Assembly: GCA_900552675.1 (NCBI GenBank)
Contig: USAI01000066.1
Span: 1-13,418 of the forward strand
Length of the DNA: 13,418 nucleotides
DNA from: an uncultured Prevotella sp.
Lineage (GTDB): Bacteria > Bacteroidota > Bacteroidia > Bacteroidales > Bacteroidaceae
Direction: 5' to 3'
Part shown: positions 6,990 through 13,418 of the stretch, piece by piece
How positions within the stretch are numbered: the stretch's first letter is position 1
How the letters are laid out: each line of letters starts with the position of its first letter
The notes under the pieces: generated by a model
Told to the model about the DNA's origin: nothing
Databases searched by the model: none
Seen by the model: only the letters and a program-made list of their open reading frames with translations
Made by a program: the position numbers and the translations under genes

Positions 6990-7011
6990 CAAAGAAAATA
7001 AAGGAAAAATT

Positions 7012-7782
7012 ATGAATGTAAATAAACCTGTCATCCTCATTTCCAACGATGATGGCTACCATGCCAAGGGCATTAACAGCCTTATTGATATGCTGCGCGA
7101 CATTGCTTACCTGGTGGTATGTGCCCCCGAGTCGGCCCGTTCAGGCTTCTCGTGCGCCTTCACCGCTGCCGACCCTTTGCGTTTGAAACTGCGTCGCAAA
7201 GACAAAGGTATGGAGATGTGGTCGTGCAGTGGCACCCCCGTCGACTGTATTAAATTGGCCCTTGACCAGTTTTTTGTCGACCGTCTTCCCGATATGATTA
7301 TTGGTGGCATAAACCACGGCGACAATGCCAGCGTAAACGTGCATTATAGTGGCACGATGGGCATTACCATTGAGGGCTGCATGAAGTATGTCCCTTCAGT
7401 GGCTTTCTCGCTGTGCGACCCTCGCGCCGATGCCGACTTTGAACCCTTGCGACCCATTGTGCGCCAAGTGGTTAAGCGTGTGCTGGCCGAAGGCTTGCCA
7501 AAGGGCACCTGCCTGAATATAAACTTCCCGCTGCAGCCCACCTTCAAGGGTGTGCGCGTATGCCGCATGGCCAAGGGCACGTGGTATAACGAGTGTGTGA
7601 AGATGCAGCACCCGCACGGCTACGATTATTTCTGGATGACGGGCCACTATCGTAACGATGAGCCCGAAGCTACCGACACCGACAACTATGCCCTTCAGCA
7701 TGGGTATGTAGCTATTACGCCCACACAGATTGATGTAACAGCCTATGAGTTGTTGCAGAAAATGAAAGATTGGGAGCAATAA
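7012..7782 (+). CDS. surE: 5'/3'-nucleotidase SurE
   Basis: A 256-residue metal-dependent phosphatase that hydrolyses nucleoside 5'- and 3'-monophosphates. The N-terminus ILISNDDGYHAKG (8-20) carries the paired aspartates D13-D14 that bind the metal. APESARSGFS (38-47) supplies the metal-ligand serine near S44, and GGINHGDNAS (98-107) supplies the ligand N101. YSGTMGITIEG (112-122) and the C-terminal TDTDNYALQHGYVAITP (221-237) are also typical. I use ATG 7012 because it follows an A-rich ribosome-binding region, sits just downstream of a -7 promoter and gives the standard N-terminus. A longer frame from 6949 would run through that promoter. lpxB follows after 31 bp, probably in the same transcript. 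Confidence 0.96.
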   Translation: MNVNKPVILISNDDGYHAKGINSLIDMLRDIAYLVVCAPESARSGFSCAFTAADPLRLKLRRKDKGMEMWSCSGTPVDCIKLALDQFFVDRLPDMIIGGINHGDNASVNVHYSGTMGITIEGCMKYVPSVAFSLCDPRADADFEPLRPIVRQVVKRVLAEGLPKGTCLNINFPLQPTFKGVRVCRMAKGTWYNECVKMQHPHGYDYFWMTGHYRNDEPEATDTDNYALQHGYVAITPTQIDVTAYELLQKMKDWEQ

Positions 7783-7813
7783 TAGGGAAACAGAAAAGAA
7801 GCAATAACAAGAC

Positions 7814-8971
7814 ATGAAATATTATCTTATTGTGGGCGAAGCCAGTGGCGACCTACATGCCTCGCGATTGATGCGAGCCCTGATGCGACATGATGCCGAT
7901 GCCGAGTTTCGGTTCTTCGGTGGCGACCTTATGCAGGCTGTGGGCGGCACCCGCGTAAAACACTATCGCGAGTTGGCCTACATGGGCTTTGTGCCAGTGT
8001 TGTTGCACCTGCGCACCATATTGAGCAACATGAAGATGTGCAAACGCGATATCACAGCATGGCAACCCGATGTGGTAATCTTGGTCGACTATCCTGGCTT
8101 CAACCTCAGCATAGCCCGCTATCTGCGTGCTCACACCCACATTCCTGTTTACTATTACATCTCGCCCAAAATATGGGCATGGAAAGAGTGGCGCATCAAA
8201 GACATTAAGCGCGATGTCGACGAGCTGTTCTCTATCCTTCCCTTCGAGGTACCTTTCTTCGAGGGCAAACACCATTATCCCATACATTATGTGGGCAATC
8301 CTACGGCCGAAGAGGTGAGCCATTTTAAGGCACAATATCATGAGGAGCGCGAAGCGTTTTGCTTAGCTAACGATCTGAGTATCAGTAAACCTATTGTGGC
8401 CTTGCTGGCAGGTAGCCGTTACCAAGAGATAAAAGACAATCTGCCCATGATGCTACGTGTGGCCGCCACGTTCTCTGATCAATATCAGTTTGTGCTGGCC
8501 AAGGCACCATCTGTCGACGACCACTTCTATGCGCGCTATCTGAACACCCATCACGGGGCCGACGTGCATACAGTGTCTGACCGCACCTACGCCTTGCTGA
8601 GCCATGCCGAAGCAGCACTGGTTACCAGTGGCACCGCCACCCTTGAAACGGCGTTGTTTCGTGTGCCTCAGGTGGTGTGCTACAAGACGCCCGTGCCTCG
8701 TTTGATACGTTTCGCGTTCAACCATGTTATCAAGGTGCCGTTTATCTCGCTGGTAAACCTTATTGCTGGACGCGAGGTGGTGAGCGAACTGTTTGCCGAC
8801 CGCTTTACCTATGATAACATTTGTGCCGACCTGCGCTCGTTGTTGCCTGGTGGCAACCGTCGCGCCGCCATGCTTGAGGGCTATGACGAGGTGTTTGAGG
8901 CCTTGGGCGACACCTCGGCACCTGATAATGCGGCCCAGCAAATGATTGCGCTTTTGCAGAAAAAGAAATAA
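7814..8971 (+). CDS. lpxB: Lipid-A-disaccharide synthase LpxB
   Basis: A 385-residue GT19 family glycosyltransferase that joins UDP-2,3-diacylglucosamine and lipid X to form the lipid A disaccharide at the inner membrane's cytoplasmic face. Visible motifs are GEASGDLH (8-15), VDYPGFN (91-97), SPKIWAWKE (117-125), GNP (161-163), LLAGSRYQEI (197-206) and TSGTATLE (271-278). In LLAGSR an Ala replaces the Pro of the enterobacterial LLPGSR, which I believe is normal in this phylum. The length is typical. It shows that the cell makes lipid A, consistent with a Gram-negative Bacteroidota. surE lies 31 bp upstream and the broken nitroreductase 54 bp downstream, with no terminator seen in either gap. 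Confidence 0.97.
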   Translation: MKYYLIVGEASGDLHASRLMRALMRHDADAEFRFFGGDLMQAVGGTRVKHYRELAYMGFVPVLLHLRTILSNMKMCKRDITAWQPDVVILVDYPGFNLSIARYLRAHTHIPVYYYISPKIWAWKEWRIKDIKRDVDELFSILPFEVPFFEGKHHYPIHYVGNPTAEEVSHFKAQYHEEREAFCLANDLSISKPIVALLAGSRYQEIKDNLPMMLRVAATFSDQYQFVLAKAPSVDDHFYARYLNTHHGADVHTVSDRTYALLSHAEAALVTSGTATLETALFRVPQVVCYKTPVPRLIRFAFNHVIKVPFISLVNLIAGREVVSELFADRFTYDNICADLRSLLPGGNRRAAMLEGYDEVFEALGDTSAPDNAAQQMIALLQKKK

Positions 8972-9025
8972 GAAAAGCACATTGAAAAACAAAACGTTAA
9001 GATAAATAGAAAGGAATATATCAAG

Positions 9026-9550
9026 ATGAAAGACGAATTGTTGACATTGATAAAAACGCGTCGCAGCTGTCGTAAATACACTGCGCAACAGGTGAGCGAC
9101 GAAGCGCTGCACAACATCACCGAGGCGGGCCTCTATGCGCCATCAGGACATGGCAAGCAAGACCCCGTGATTGTGGTAGTGCAAGATGAAACAATGAAGG
9201 CCCAACTGGTGGCTATGAACGCTGCCGTGATGGGCGTGAGTTCGAACCCTTACTATAATGCACCCACCATTATCTTGGTGTTTGCATCGGCCGATAACCC
9301 CAACGCTTTTCAAGACGGCTCGTGCGTTCTTGAAAACATGATGCTGGCTGCCCATGCCGAGGGGCTGGCCTCGTGCTGGATAAACCGCGAGCACCAAATG
9401 TTTCTTACCGATGAGGGCAAGGCGCTGATGCAGTAGATGGGTCTGCCCGAAGGTATGATAGGCATAGGAGCCTTGTCGGTGGGTTATGCCGATGGCCCCT
9501 TGCGCGAGGCCGCTGAACGCAAAGAGGGTCGTGTGTTAACGTTTAAATAA
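9026..9550 (+). pseudogene. Nitroreductase family protein interrupted by an in-frame amber codon
   Basis: The open frame runs 9026-9436 (136 residues) and stops at TAG (9434-9436). The same frame then continues without a break for 37 codons to TAA at 9548-9550, starting MGLPEGMIGIGALSVGYADG. This is the expected C-terminal part of a small FMN-dependent nitroreductase, so the intact product would be about 174 residues. The N-terminal part has the FMN-binding TRRSCRKY (11-18) and APSGHGKQDP (38-47). The missing tail normally completes the FMN pocket, so the short product is probably inactive. Alternatives are readthrough of TAG, a strain-specific mutation, or a sequencing or assembly error. It lies 54 bp after lpxB with AAAGGA before its ATG, so it is likely the operon's last gene. 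Confidence 0.85.
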
Positions 9551-9575
9551 TACGATCCTGTATAGAAATAAGGAG

Positions 9576-9622
9576 AAAAAATAATAGGCTTGCCATAATA
9601 TACGGCAAGCCTATTATTTTTT
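9576..9622. terminator. Bidirectional intrinsic terminator
   Basis: A perfect 19-bp stem: AAAAAATAATAGGCTTGCC (9576-9594) pairs with its exact complement (9604-9622) around a 9-nt loop. The stem ends in A6 on the left and T6 on the right, so a U-run follows the GC part in either direction. It sits between the converging nitroreductase (plus, ends 9550) and cdsA (minus, ends 9661), the right place to end both transcripts. Confidence 0.93.
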
Positions 9623-9660
9623 ATGATATTGTTTACAATTATCTTTTAACAATCATCTTC

Positions 9661-10524
9661 TTACGCCATCATGATGAGCACGGTGTAGAGATATACCACG
9701 GCAGCGGGGAACGCCATGAGCGACGAGTCGAAGCGGTCGAGCATACCACCATGTCCGGGCAGTATCTTTCCGCTGTCTTTGATGCCGATTGTGCGCTTGA
9801 AGAGCGACTCAACTAAGTCGCCCCAGGTGCCGAAGAACACCACTACCAGTCCGAGCCCCATCCATCCAGGGATAGACAAAATGTGTCCGCCCTCGTTGCT
9901 GTTCGCAATGTGGCCTACAAGGGCTGCTACAGCCAGCACCAGCAGTCCGCCACCGATGCTTCCCTCCCAGCTCTTTCCTGGGCTTACACGCGGAAACAGT
10001 TTGTGTTTGCCTAAGAGCGATCCGCTGATGTAGGCACCCGTGTCGTTAGTCCACAAGAAGATGAAGATGCTCAGAGGCAGCAGATAGTCGTACACCACAG
10101 CACCGCTCTCGTTGCGGAAGGCCACCACGTTAATCATTGAGAAAGGCAGCGCAATGTAAAGCTGCGACAGCATGGTATATGCCCAGTTGTTAATGGGGTT
10201 AGAGGCCTTGGTGTACAGCTCGCTGATAAACAGATATACGATGGTGAGCAAATAGGGTATAAACACCGCCGAGGGTGTTATCTCGCTGCAGTAGCCCGCA
10301 AAGGCAATGAACAGGTAGGTGCCTGCCGCCGTGGTGATGAAGCGGTTTACGCTAACGTCTTTAATGTTGTTGACAAGGCCCGTAAACTCCCATACTGAGA
10401 GCGCTGTTACCAGTGCGAACAGAAACATCATGGCCTGTGGGCGCAAGAAGCTTACCACCACTGCCACCACGAAGATAGTGCCTGTGATGGCACGCGTAAT
10501 CATGTTTTTAAGTTTATCGCTCAT
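9661..10524 (-). CDS. cdsA: Phosphatidate cytidylyltransferase CdsA
   Basis: A 287-residue inner-membrane enzyme that makes CDP-diacylglycerol from phosphatidate and CTP, the precursor of all phospholipids. It has about eight hydrophobic segments. The C-terminal CDS signature runs from GDLVESLFKR (235-244) through IGIKDSGKILPGHGG (246-260) to MLDRFDS (261-267), with SPGKSWEGSIGGG (181-193) and NDTGAY (160-165) before it. The start is ATG 10524, giving MSDKLKNMITRAITG. A TTG at 10533 would add only three residues. ATG at residue 8 is a possible alternative. The gene begins 15 bp after the ftsH stop, so the two are probably co-transcribed. The stop is TAA, and the bidirectional terminator follows after 38 bp. 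Confidence 0.96.
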   Translation of the reverse strand: MSDKLKNMITRAITGTIFVVAVVVSFLRPQAMMFLFALVTALSVWEFTGLVNNIKDVSVNRFITTAAGTYLFIAFAGYCSEITPSAVFIPYLLTIVYLFISELYTKASNPINNWAYTMLSQLYIALPFSMINVVAFRNESGAVVYDYLLPLSIFIFLWTNDTGAYISGSLLGKHKLFPRVSPGKSWEGSIGGGLLVLAVAALVGHIANSNEGGHILSIPGWMGLGLVVVFFGTWGDLVESLFKRTIGIKDSGKILPGHGGMLDRFDSSLMAFPAAVVYLYTVLIMMA

Positions 10525-10539
10525 ATTGCTCAACCTTTT

Positions 10540-12624
10540 TTATTGTTCGTTAGTGTCGGCGTCGGCGTTCTTGTTGTCGGCCGGTGCTTCGTTGCTTTCT
10601 TGTTGTGCCTTCAGCTGTTCAGCCTTGGCGCGCTCGTGTTCGGCTTGCGCCGCTTTCACCTCATCGGGCATATCTTCCAGCTTGGGGGCATTGTCTTCCA
10701 TAATTTCTTGCGAGCGGCTCTGCCAGGGGCGCTTGCCGAAGATGTTTTCTACATCATTAGCATATATTACCTCGCGGCTAAGCAGCAGTTCGGCCAACTG
10801 TTGGTGGCCTTCGGCATGCTCTTTCAGCAAGTCTTTTGCACGAGCATATTGCTCATTAATCATCTTCAGCACCTCGTCGTCAATAATCTTTGCTGTGGTT
10901 TCAGAGTAGGGACGCTGGAACTGATATTCTTGATTGTTGTAGTAACAAATGTTAGGCAGCGTGTCGCTCATACCTGCATAGGCCACCATGCCGAAGGCAC
11001 TCTTTGTGGCACGTTCGAGGTCGTTCATGGCACCTGTCGAGATATGTCCTGTGCAAATTTCTTCAGCTGCACGTCCGCCCAGCAGCGAGCACATCTCGTC
11101 AAGCATCTGCTCTTTGGTGGTTATCTGTCGTTCTTCGGGCAGATACCAGGCAGCGCCCAGGGCGCGTCCGCGCGGCACAATGCTCACCTTTACCAGCGGG
11201 TTGGCATGCTCGCAGAACCACGACACGGTGGCGTGGCCAGCTTCGTGCAGGGCGATGGTGCGTTTCTCGTCGGCCGTCATAATCTTGGTTTTCTTTTCAA
11301 GGCCACCAATGATACGGTCAACGGCGTCGAGAAAGTCTTTCTGTCCTACGGTTTTCTCGTTACGACGTGCTGCTATCAGCGCAGCCTCGTTGCACACGTT
11401 GGCAATATCGGCACCCGAGAAGCCCGGTGTTTGCTTTGACAAGAAGTCGATGTCAACGGTCTCATCGGTCTTTACAGGGCGCAGATGCACCTGGAATATT
11501 TCTTTACGTTCGGGCAGGTCGGGCAGGTCTACATTGATCTGGCGGTCGAAACGTCCAGCACGCAGCAATGCCTTATCGAGCATATCGGCACGGTTGGTGG
11601 CTGCCAAGATGATGACACCGCTGTTGGTGCCGAAGCCGTCCATCTCAATCAGCAAGGCGTTAAGGGTGTTTTCGCGCTCGTCGTTGCCACCCATTGAGGG
11701 GTTCTTTGCGCGGGCACGCCCCACGGCATCAATCTCGTCGATGAAGATGATACAGGGCGACTTTTCTTTTGCCTGGCGGAACAAGTCGCGCACACGACTG
11801 GCGCCCACGCCCACAAACATCTCAACAAAGTCGGAACCGCTCATCGAGAAGAAGGGTACACCAGCCTCGCCAGCTACGGCCTTGGCCAGCAGTGTTTTAC
11901 CAGTTCCTGGAGGGCCTACTAGCAGCACGCCCTTAGGTATCTTACCACCCAGGTCGGTATAGCGTTGTGGGTGTTTCAAAAACTCAACAATCTCTTCCAC
12001 CTCCTGTTTGGCGCCAGCCTGTCCAGCCACGTCTTTAAAGGTGATGCCCATCTCGTTGGCTTTCTCATACATCTTGGCTTTGCTCTTGCCTATGTTGAAC
12101 ACACCACCGCCAGCGCCACCGCCGTTCATGCGTCGCATCAAGAAAATCCAGAAGAAGATGAGCAAGGCCAGCGGGCCAAACTGCCACAGCAAGTCGGTAA
12201 AGAAGTTGCCCTTCGTGTTGTCGAAGCTCACATCGGTTACCTTGCCACGCTGTTGTGCCGAGTCGAGATAGGTGGTTAGTTCGTCAAGCGATCCATACTG
12301 TGTCTTTACATAAGGCTTTTTGCCTGTTTGTTGCTGTGTTTTGCCAAACACGTCGCGCACGTTTTGTGGTTTTACATACATACGTGCCACGCCGTCTTGT
12401 TTTATCACCTCAACGCTTTTTGCATAGCCTTTCTCTACATATTGTTTAAACTTGGTGTAGGTGGCCGTTTGGCTTACGGAGGCATCGCCGCCTAAGGCAT
12501 CGCCACCGCCTGAAAAGAAAAACACGCATAGCGTGATGAGGACGACGGCATAAATCCAGCCCATATTAAATTTTGGCATCTTAGGCTGGTTATTGTCGTT
12601 TTGTTGATTTTTGTTTTCTATCAT
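10540..12624 (-). CDS. ftsH: ATP-dependent zinc metalloprotease FtsH
   Basis: A 694-residue membrane-anchored AAA+ protease that degrades misfolded membrane proteins and regulatory substrates. Transmembrane segments at about 22-37 and 147-163 flank a periplasmic domain. The AAA module has Walker A GPPGTGKT (237-244), Walker B IIFIDEID (292-299) and the second region of homology ending ALLRAGRFDR (352-361) with the arginine finger. The protease domain has the zinc motif HEAGH (460-464) and the third ligand D535 in ISTGAMNDLERAT. After about residue 640 comes an acidic, Glu/Ala/Gln-rich disordered tail. All catalytic residues are present. It lies between rsfS (143-bp gap holding hairpins) and cdsA (15-bp gap) on the same strand. 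The start is ATG, the stop TAA. Confidence 0.97.
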   Translation of the reverse strand: MIENKNQQNDNNQPKMPKFNMGWIYAVVLITLCVFFFSGGGDALGGDASVSQTATYTKFKQYVEKGYAKSVEVIKQDGVARMYVKPQNVRDVFGKTQQQTGKKPYVKTQYGSLDELTTYLDSAQQRGKVTDVSFDNTKGNFFTDLLWQFGPLALLIFFWIFLMRRMNGGGAGGGVFNIGKSKAKMYEKANEMGITFKDVAGQAGAKQEVEEIVEFLKHPQRYTDLGGKIPKGVLLVGPPGTGKTLLAKAVAGEAGVPFFSMSGSDFVEMFVGVGASRVRDLFRQAKEKSPCIIFIDEIDAVGRARAKNPSMGGNDERENTLNALLIEMDGFGTNSGVIILAATNRADMLDKALLRAGRFDRQINVDLPDLPERKEIFQVHLRPVKTDETVDIDFLSKQTPGFSGADIANVCNEAALIAARRNEKTVGQKDFLDAVDRIIGGLEKKTKIMTADEKRTIALHEAGHATVSWFCEHANPLVKVSIVPRGRALGAAWYLPEERQITTKEQMLDEMCSLLGGRAAEEICTGHISTGAMNDLERATKSAFGMVAYAGMSDTLPNICYYNNQEYQFQRPYSETTAKIIDDEVLKMINEQYARAKDLLKEHAEGHQQLAELLLSREVIYANDVENIFGKRPWQSRSQEIMEDNAPKLEDMPDEVKAAQAEHERAKAEQLKAQQESNEAPADNKNADADTNEQ

Positions 12625-12683
12625 TTCTGTGTTTGGAAAAAATATCTTTATTCCGATTTTTAGGGGTTGTCATTTCTTTAGCT

Positions 12684-12751
12684 CATACCTGCTGTACGGC
12701 AGGCCGAGGGTATGTTGCCCCACACGCTATATATATAATAAGGTGTAGGGG
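12684..12751. repeat. Two hairpins in the rsfS-ftsH gap
   Basis: The first has outer arms CATAC (12684-12688) and GTATG (12710-12714) and an inner stem CCTGC (12688-12692) with GCAGG (12699-12703). The outer and inner stems share base 12688. The second pairs CCCCACAC (12718-12725) with GTGT-A-GGGG (12743-12751), one bulged A, around an AT-rich loop. No U-run follows on the minus strand. Possible roles are partial termination or RNA processing between rsfS and ftsH. The function is not established. Confidence 0.45.
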
Positions 12752-12767
12752 AGGGGGGAGCTGACGA

Positions 12768-13127
12768 TTAGTCGAGGTCGGCAATGTGCTGCAAGTTGGC
12801 GTCTTGCCACAGGGTGTCGAGGTCGTAAAACTGGCGTGCCTCGGGCAGGAAGATGTGCACCATCACGTCAACATAGTCGATGGCTACCCACTGGTCGGTG
12901 CCTAAGCCTACCACGTTAACGGGTTTCTCGTGCAGATCAATGCGCATGGTGTCGCCTACCGACTCGGCAATGGCCTCTACCTGTGCGGGCGAGTTGCCTT
13001 CGCAAATGATAAAATAAGCGGCGATGGCGCCATCGATGCCGCGCAAGTCGGCCACGGTGATGTTCTTACCTTTCTTTTCCTGTATACCTTTTACGATGGT
13101 ATCAACCATTTTTTGAGTTTGTTCCAT
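12768..13127 (-). CDS. rsfS: Ribosomal silencing factor RsfS
   Basis: A 119-residue protein of the RsfS/Iojap family. It binds L14 on the 50S subunit, blocks joining with 30S and so lowers translation when nutrients are short. Characteristic stretches are ITVADLRGID (23-32), AAYFIICEGNSPAQVEAIAE (36-55), EKPVNVVGLGTDQWVAIDY (67-85) and VMVHIFLPEARQFYDLDTLW (88-107). The length is normal for the family. It is the first gene of the minus-strand rsfS-ftsH-cdsA unit. A TACCTTTG promoter element lies 88 bp upstream of its ATG. The stop is TAA. Confidence 0.96.
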   Translation of the reverse strand: MEQTQKMVDTIVKGIQEKKGKNITVADLRGIDGAIAAYFIICEGNSPAQVEAIAESVGDTMRIDLHEKPVNVVGLGTDQWVAIDYVDVMVHIFLPEARQFYDLDTLWQDANLQHIADLD

Positions 13128-13215
13128 TCAGTGTCTTTTCGCTTTATTATGTCAAGTTATTTTTATTGTCTGTTTTGAGGTAGAGCTCCATGTTAAACAG
13201 GCGCCGTTACTCGTG

Positions 13216-13223
13216 CAAAGGTA
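13216..13223 (-). promoter_or_regulatory. Promoter -7 element for rsfS-ftsH-cdsA
   Basis: The minus-strand TACCTTTG is an exact TAnnTTTG match. It lies 88 bp before the rsfS ATG and predicts a leader of about 80 nt. No convincing TTTG -33 box is seen at the normal distance; the nearest T-run (13241-13238) is too close. The region is shared with the plus-strand tRNA promoter. Confidence 0.5.
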
Positions 13224-13295
13224 CACCGAAATATCTGAAAACAGTTAAGAACGGCTCTTATTTTGAATTTTTTTAGAAAAAAAACACACAAAATG

Positions 13296-13325
13296 TTTGT
13301 AATTAAAAAAAAACTTGTAACTTTG
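13296..13325 (+). promoter_or_regulatory. Promoter for tRNA-Gln
   Basis: TTTG (13296-13299) and TAACTTTG (13318-13325) are separated by 18 bp, close to the usual Bacteroidota arrangement of a TTTG -33 box and a TAnnTTTG -7 box. An A-tract lies between them. Transcription would start near 13332, about 37 nt before the tRNA. This is the best two-box promoter in the window. Confidence 0.75.
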
Positions 13326-13368
13326 CACTCGAAATGAAGAGTCATTTGCTTCCTTCATAAGGAGATAT

Positions 13369-13418
13369 TGGGATATGGTGTAATGGTAACACTACAGATT
13401 CTGGTCCTGTCATTCTTG
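13369..13418 (+). tRNA. tRNA-Gln(CTG), 3' part beyond the window
   Basis: The 5' acceptor strand TGGGATA (13369-13375) starts with T, as in bacterial tRNA-Gln. The D arm is GTGT-loop-ACAC with GG in the loop. The anticodon arm ACAGA-TTCTGGT-CCTGT has a 7-nt loop with anticodon CTG, reading CAG. The base pair at the loop end (31-39) is A with C, a mismatch. The T arm and the 3' acceptor strand are cut off by the window edge. The identity is clear; whether it is the first of several tRNAs cannot be seen. Confidence 0.88.

Noticed and set aside
6949..7011. Longer SurE start at an upstream ATG
   Set aside because: It would place the TACTTTTG promoter element inside the coding sequence and add 21 non-conserved residues.
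10525..10533. Longer CdsA start at a TTG codon
   Set aside because: ATG three codons later is the better start and keeps the gap to ftsH free for a ribosome-binding region.

Overview
The window is a stretch of core chromosome from a Prevotella-like member of the Bacteroidales (phylum Bacteroidota). The evidence is the Bacteroidota-type promoter -7 element TAnnTTTG next to several start sites, A-rich ribosome-binding regions with weak Shine-Dalgarno matches, the RsfS-FtsH-CdsA gene block, and the parA-parB-DUF5683-LysM transglycosylase-Rel block divergent from surE-lpxB. I recall these gene orders from this phylum but could not search for them. I cannot name a species.

Layout from left to right. 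Positions 1-515 hold no credible gene. They carry a 22-bp tandem repeat cut by the window edge, three copies of a hairpin-forming repeat (one inverted), and two GC-rich hairpins just past the end of rel. From 516 to 6895, on the minus strand, lies what looks like one operon read in the order parA, parB, DUF5683 membrane protein, LysM lytic transglycosylase, and Rel (ppGpp synthetase/hydrolase). parB and the DUF5683 gene overlap by one base (TAATG). A compact divergent promoter region (about 6896-7011) separates parA from the plus-strand genes surE and lpxB and a nitroreductase gene broken by an in-frame amber codon. A strong 19-bp-stem bidirectional terminator (9576-9622) closes this unit and also ends the minus-strand rsfS-ftsH-cdsA unit (13127 down to 9661). 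At the right edge a Bacteroidota promoter drives a tRNA-Gln(CUG) gene that runs off the window.

Functional picture. The long minus-strand operon joins chromosome segregation (ParA/ParB), cell-wall remodelling (LysM transglycosylase, plus a DUF5683 protein of unknown role) and stringent-response signalling (Rel). surE-lpxB covers nucleotide salvage and lipid A synthesis. rsfS-ftsH-cdsA covers ribosome silencing, membrane proteolysis and phospholipid precursor synthesis.

I see no phage, CRISPR, defence or secretion system and no complete mobile element. The items most worth following up are the covarying hairpin repeats at the left end, a duplicated ParA-contact motif in ParB, the uncharacterised DUF5683 protein coupled to ParB, and the lone TAG codon inside a nitroreductase gene when every other gene here ends in TAA.
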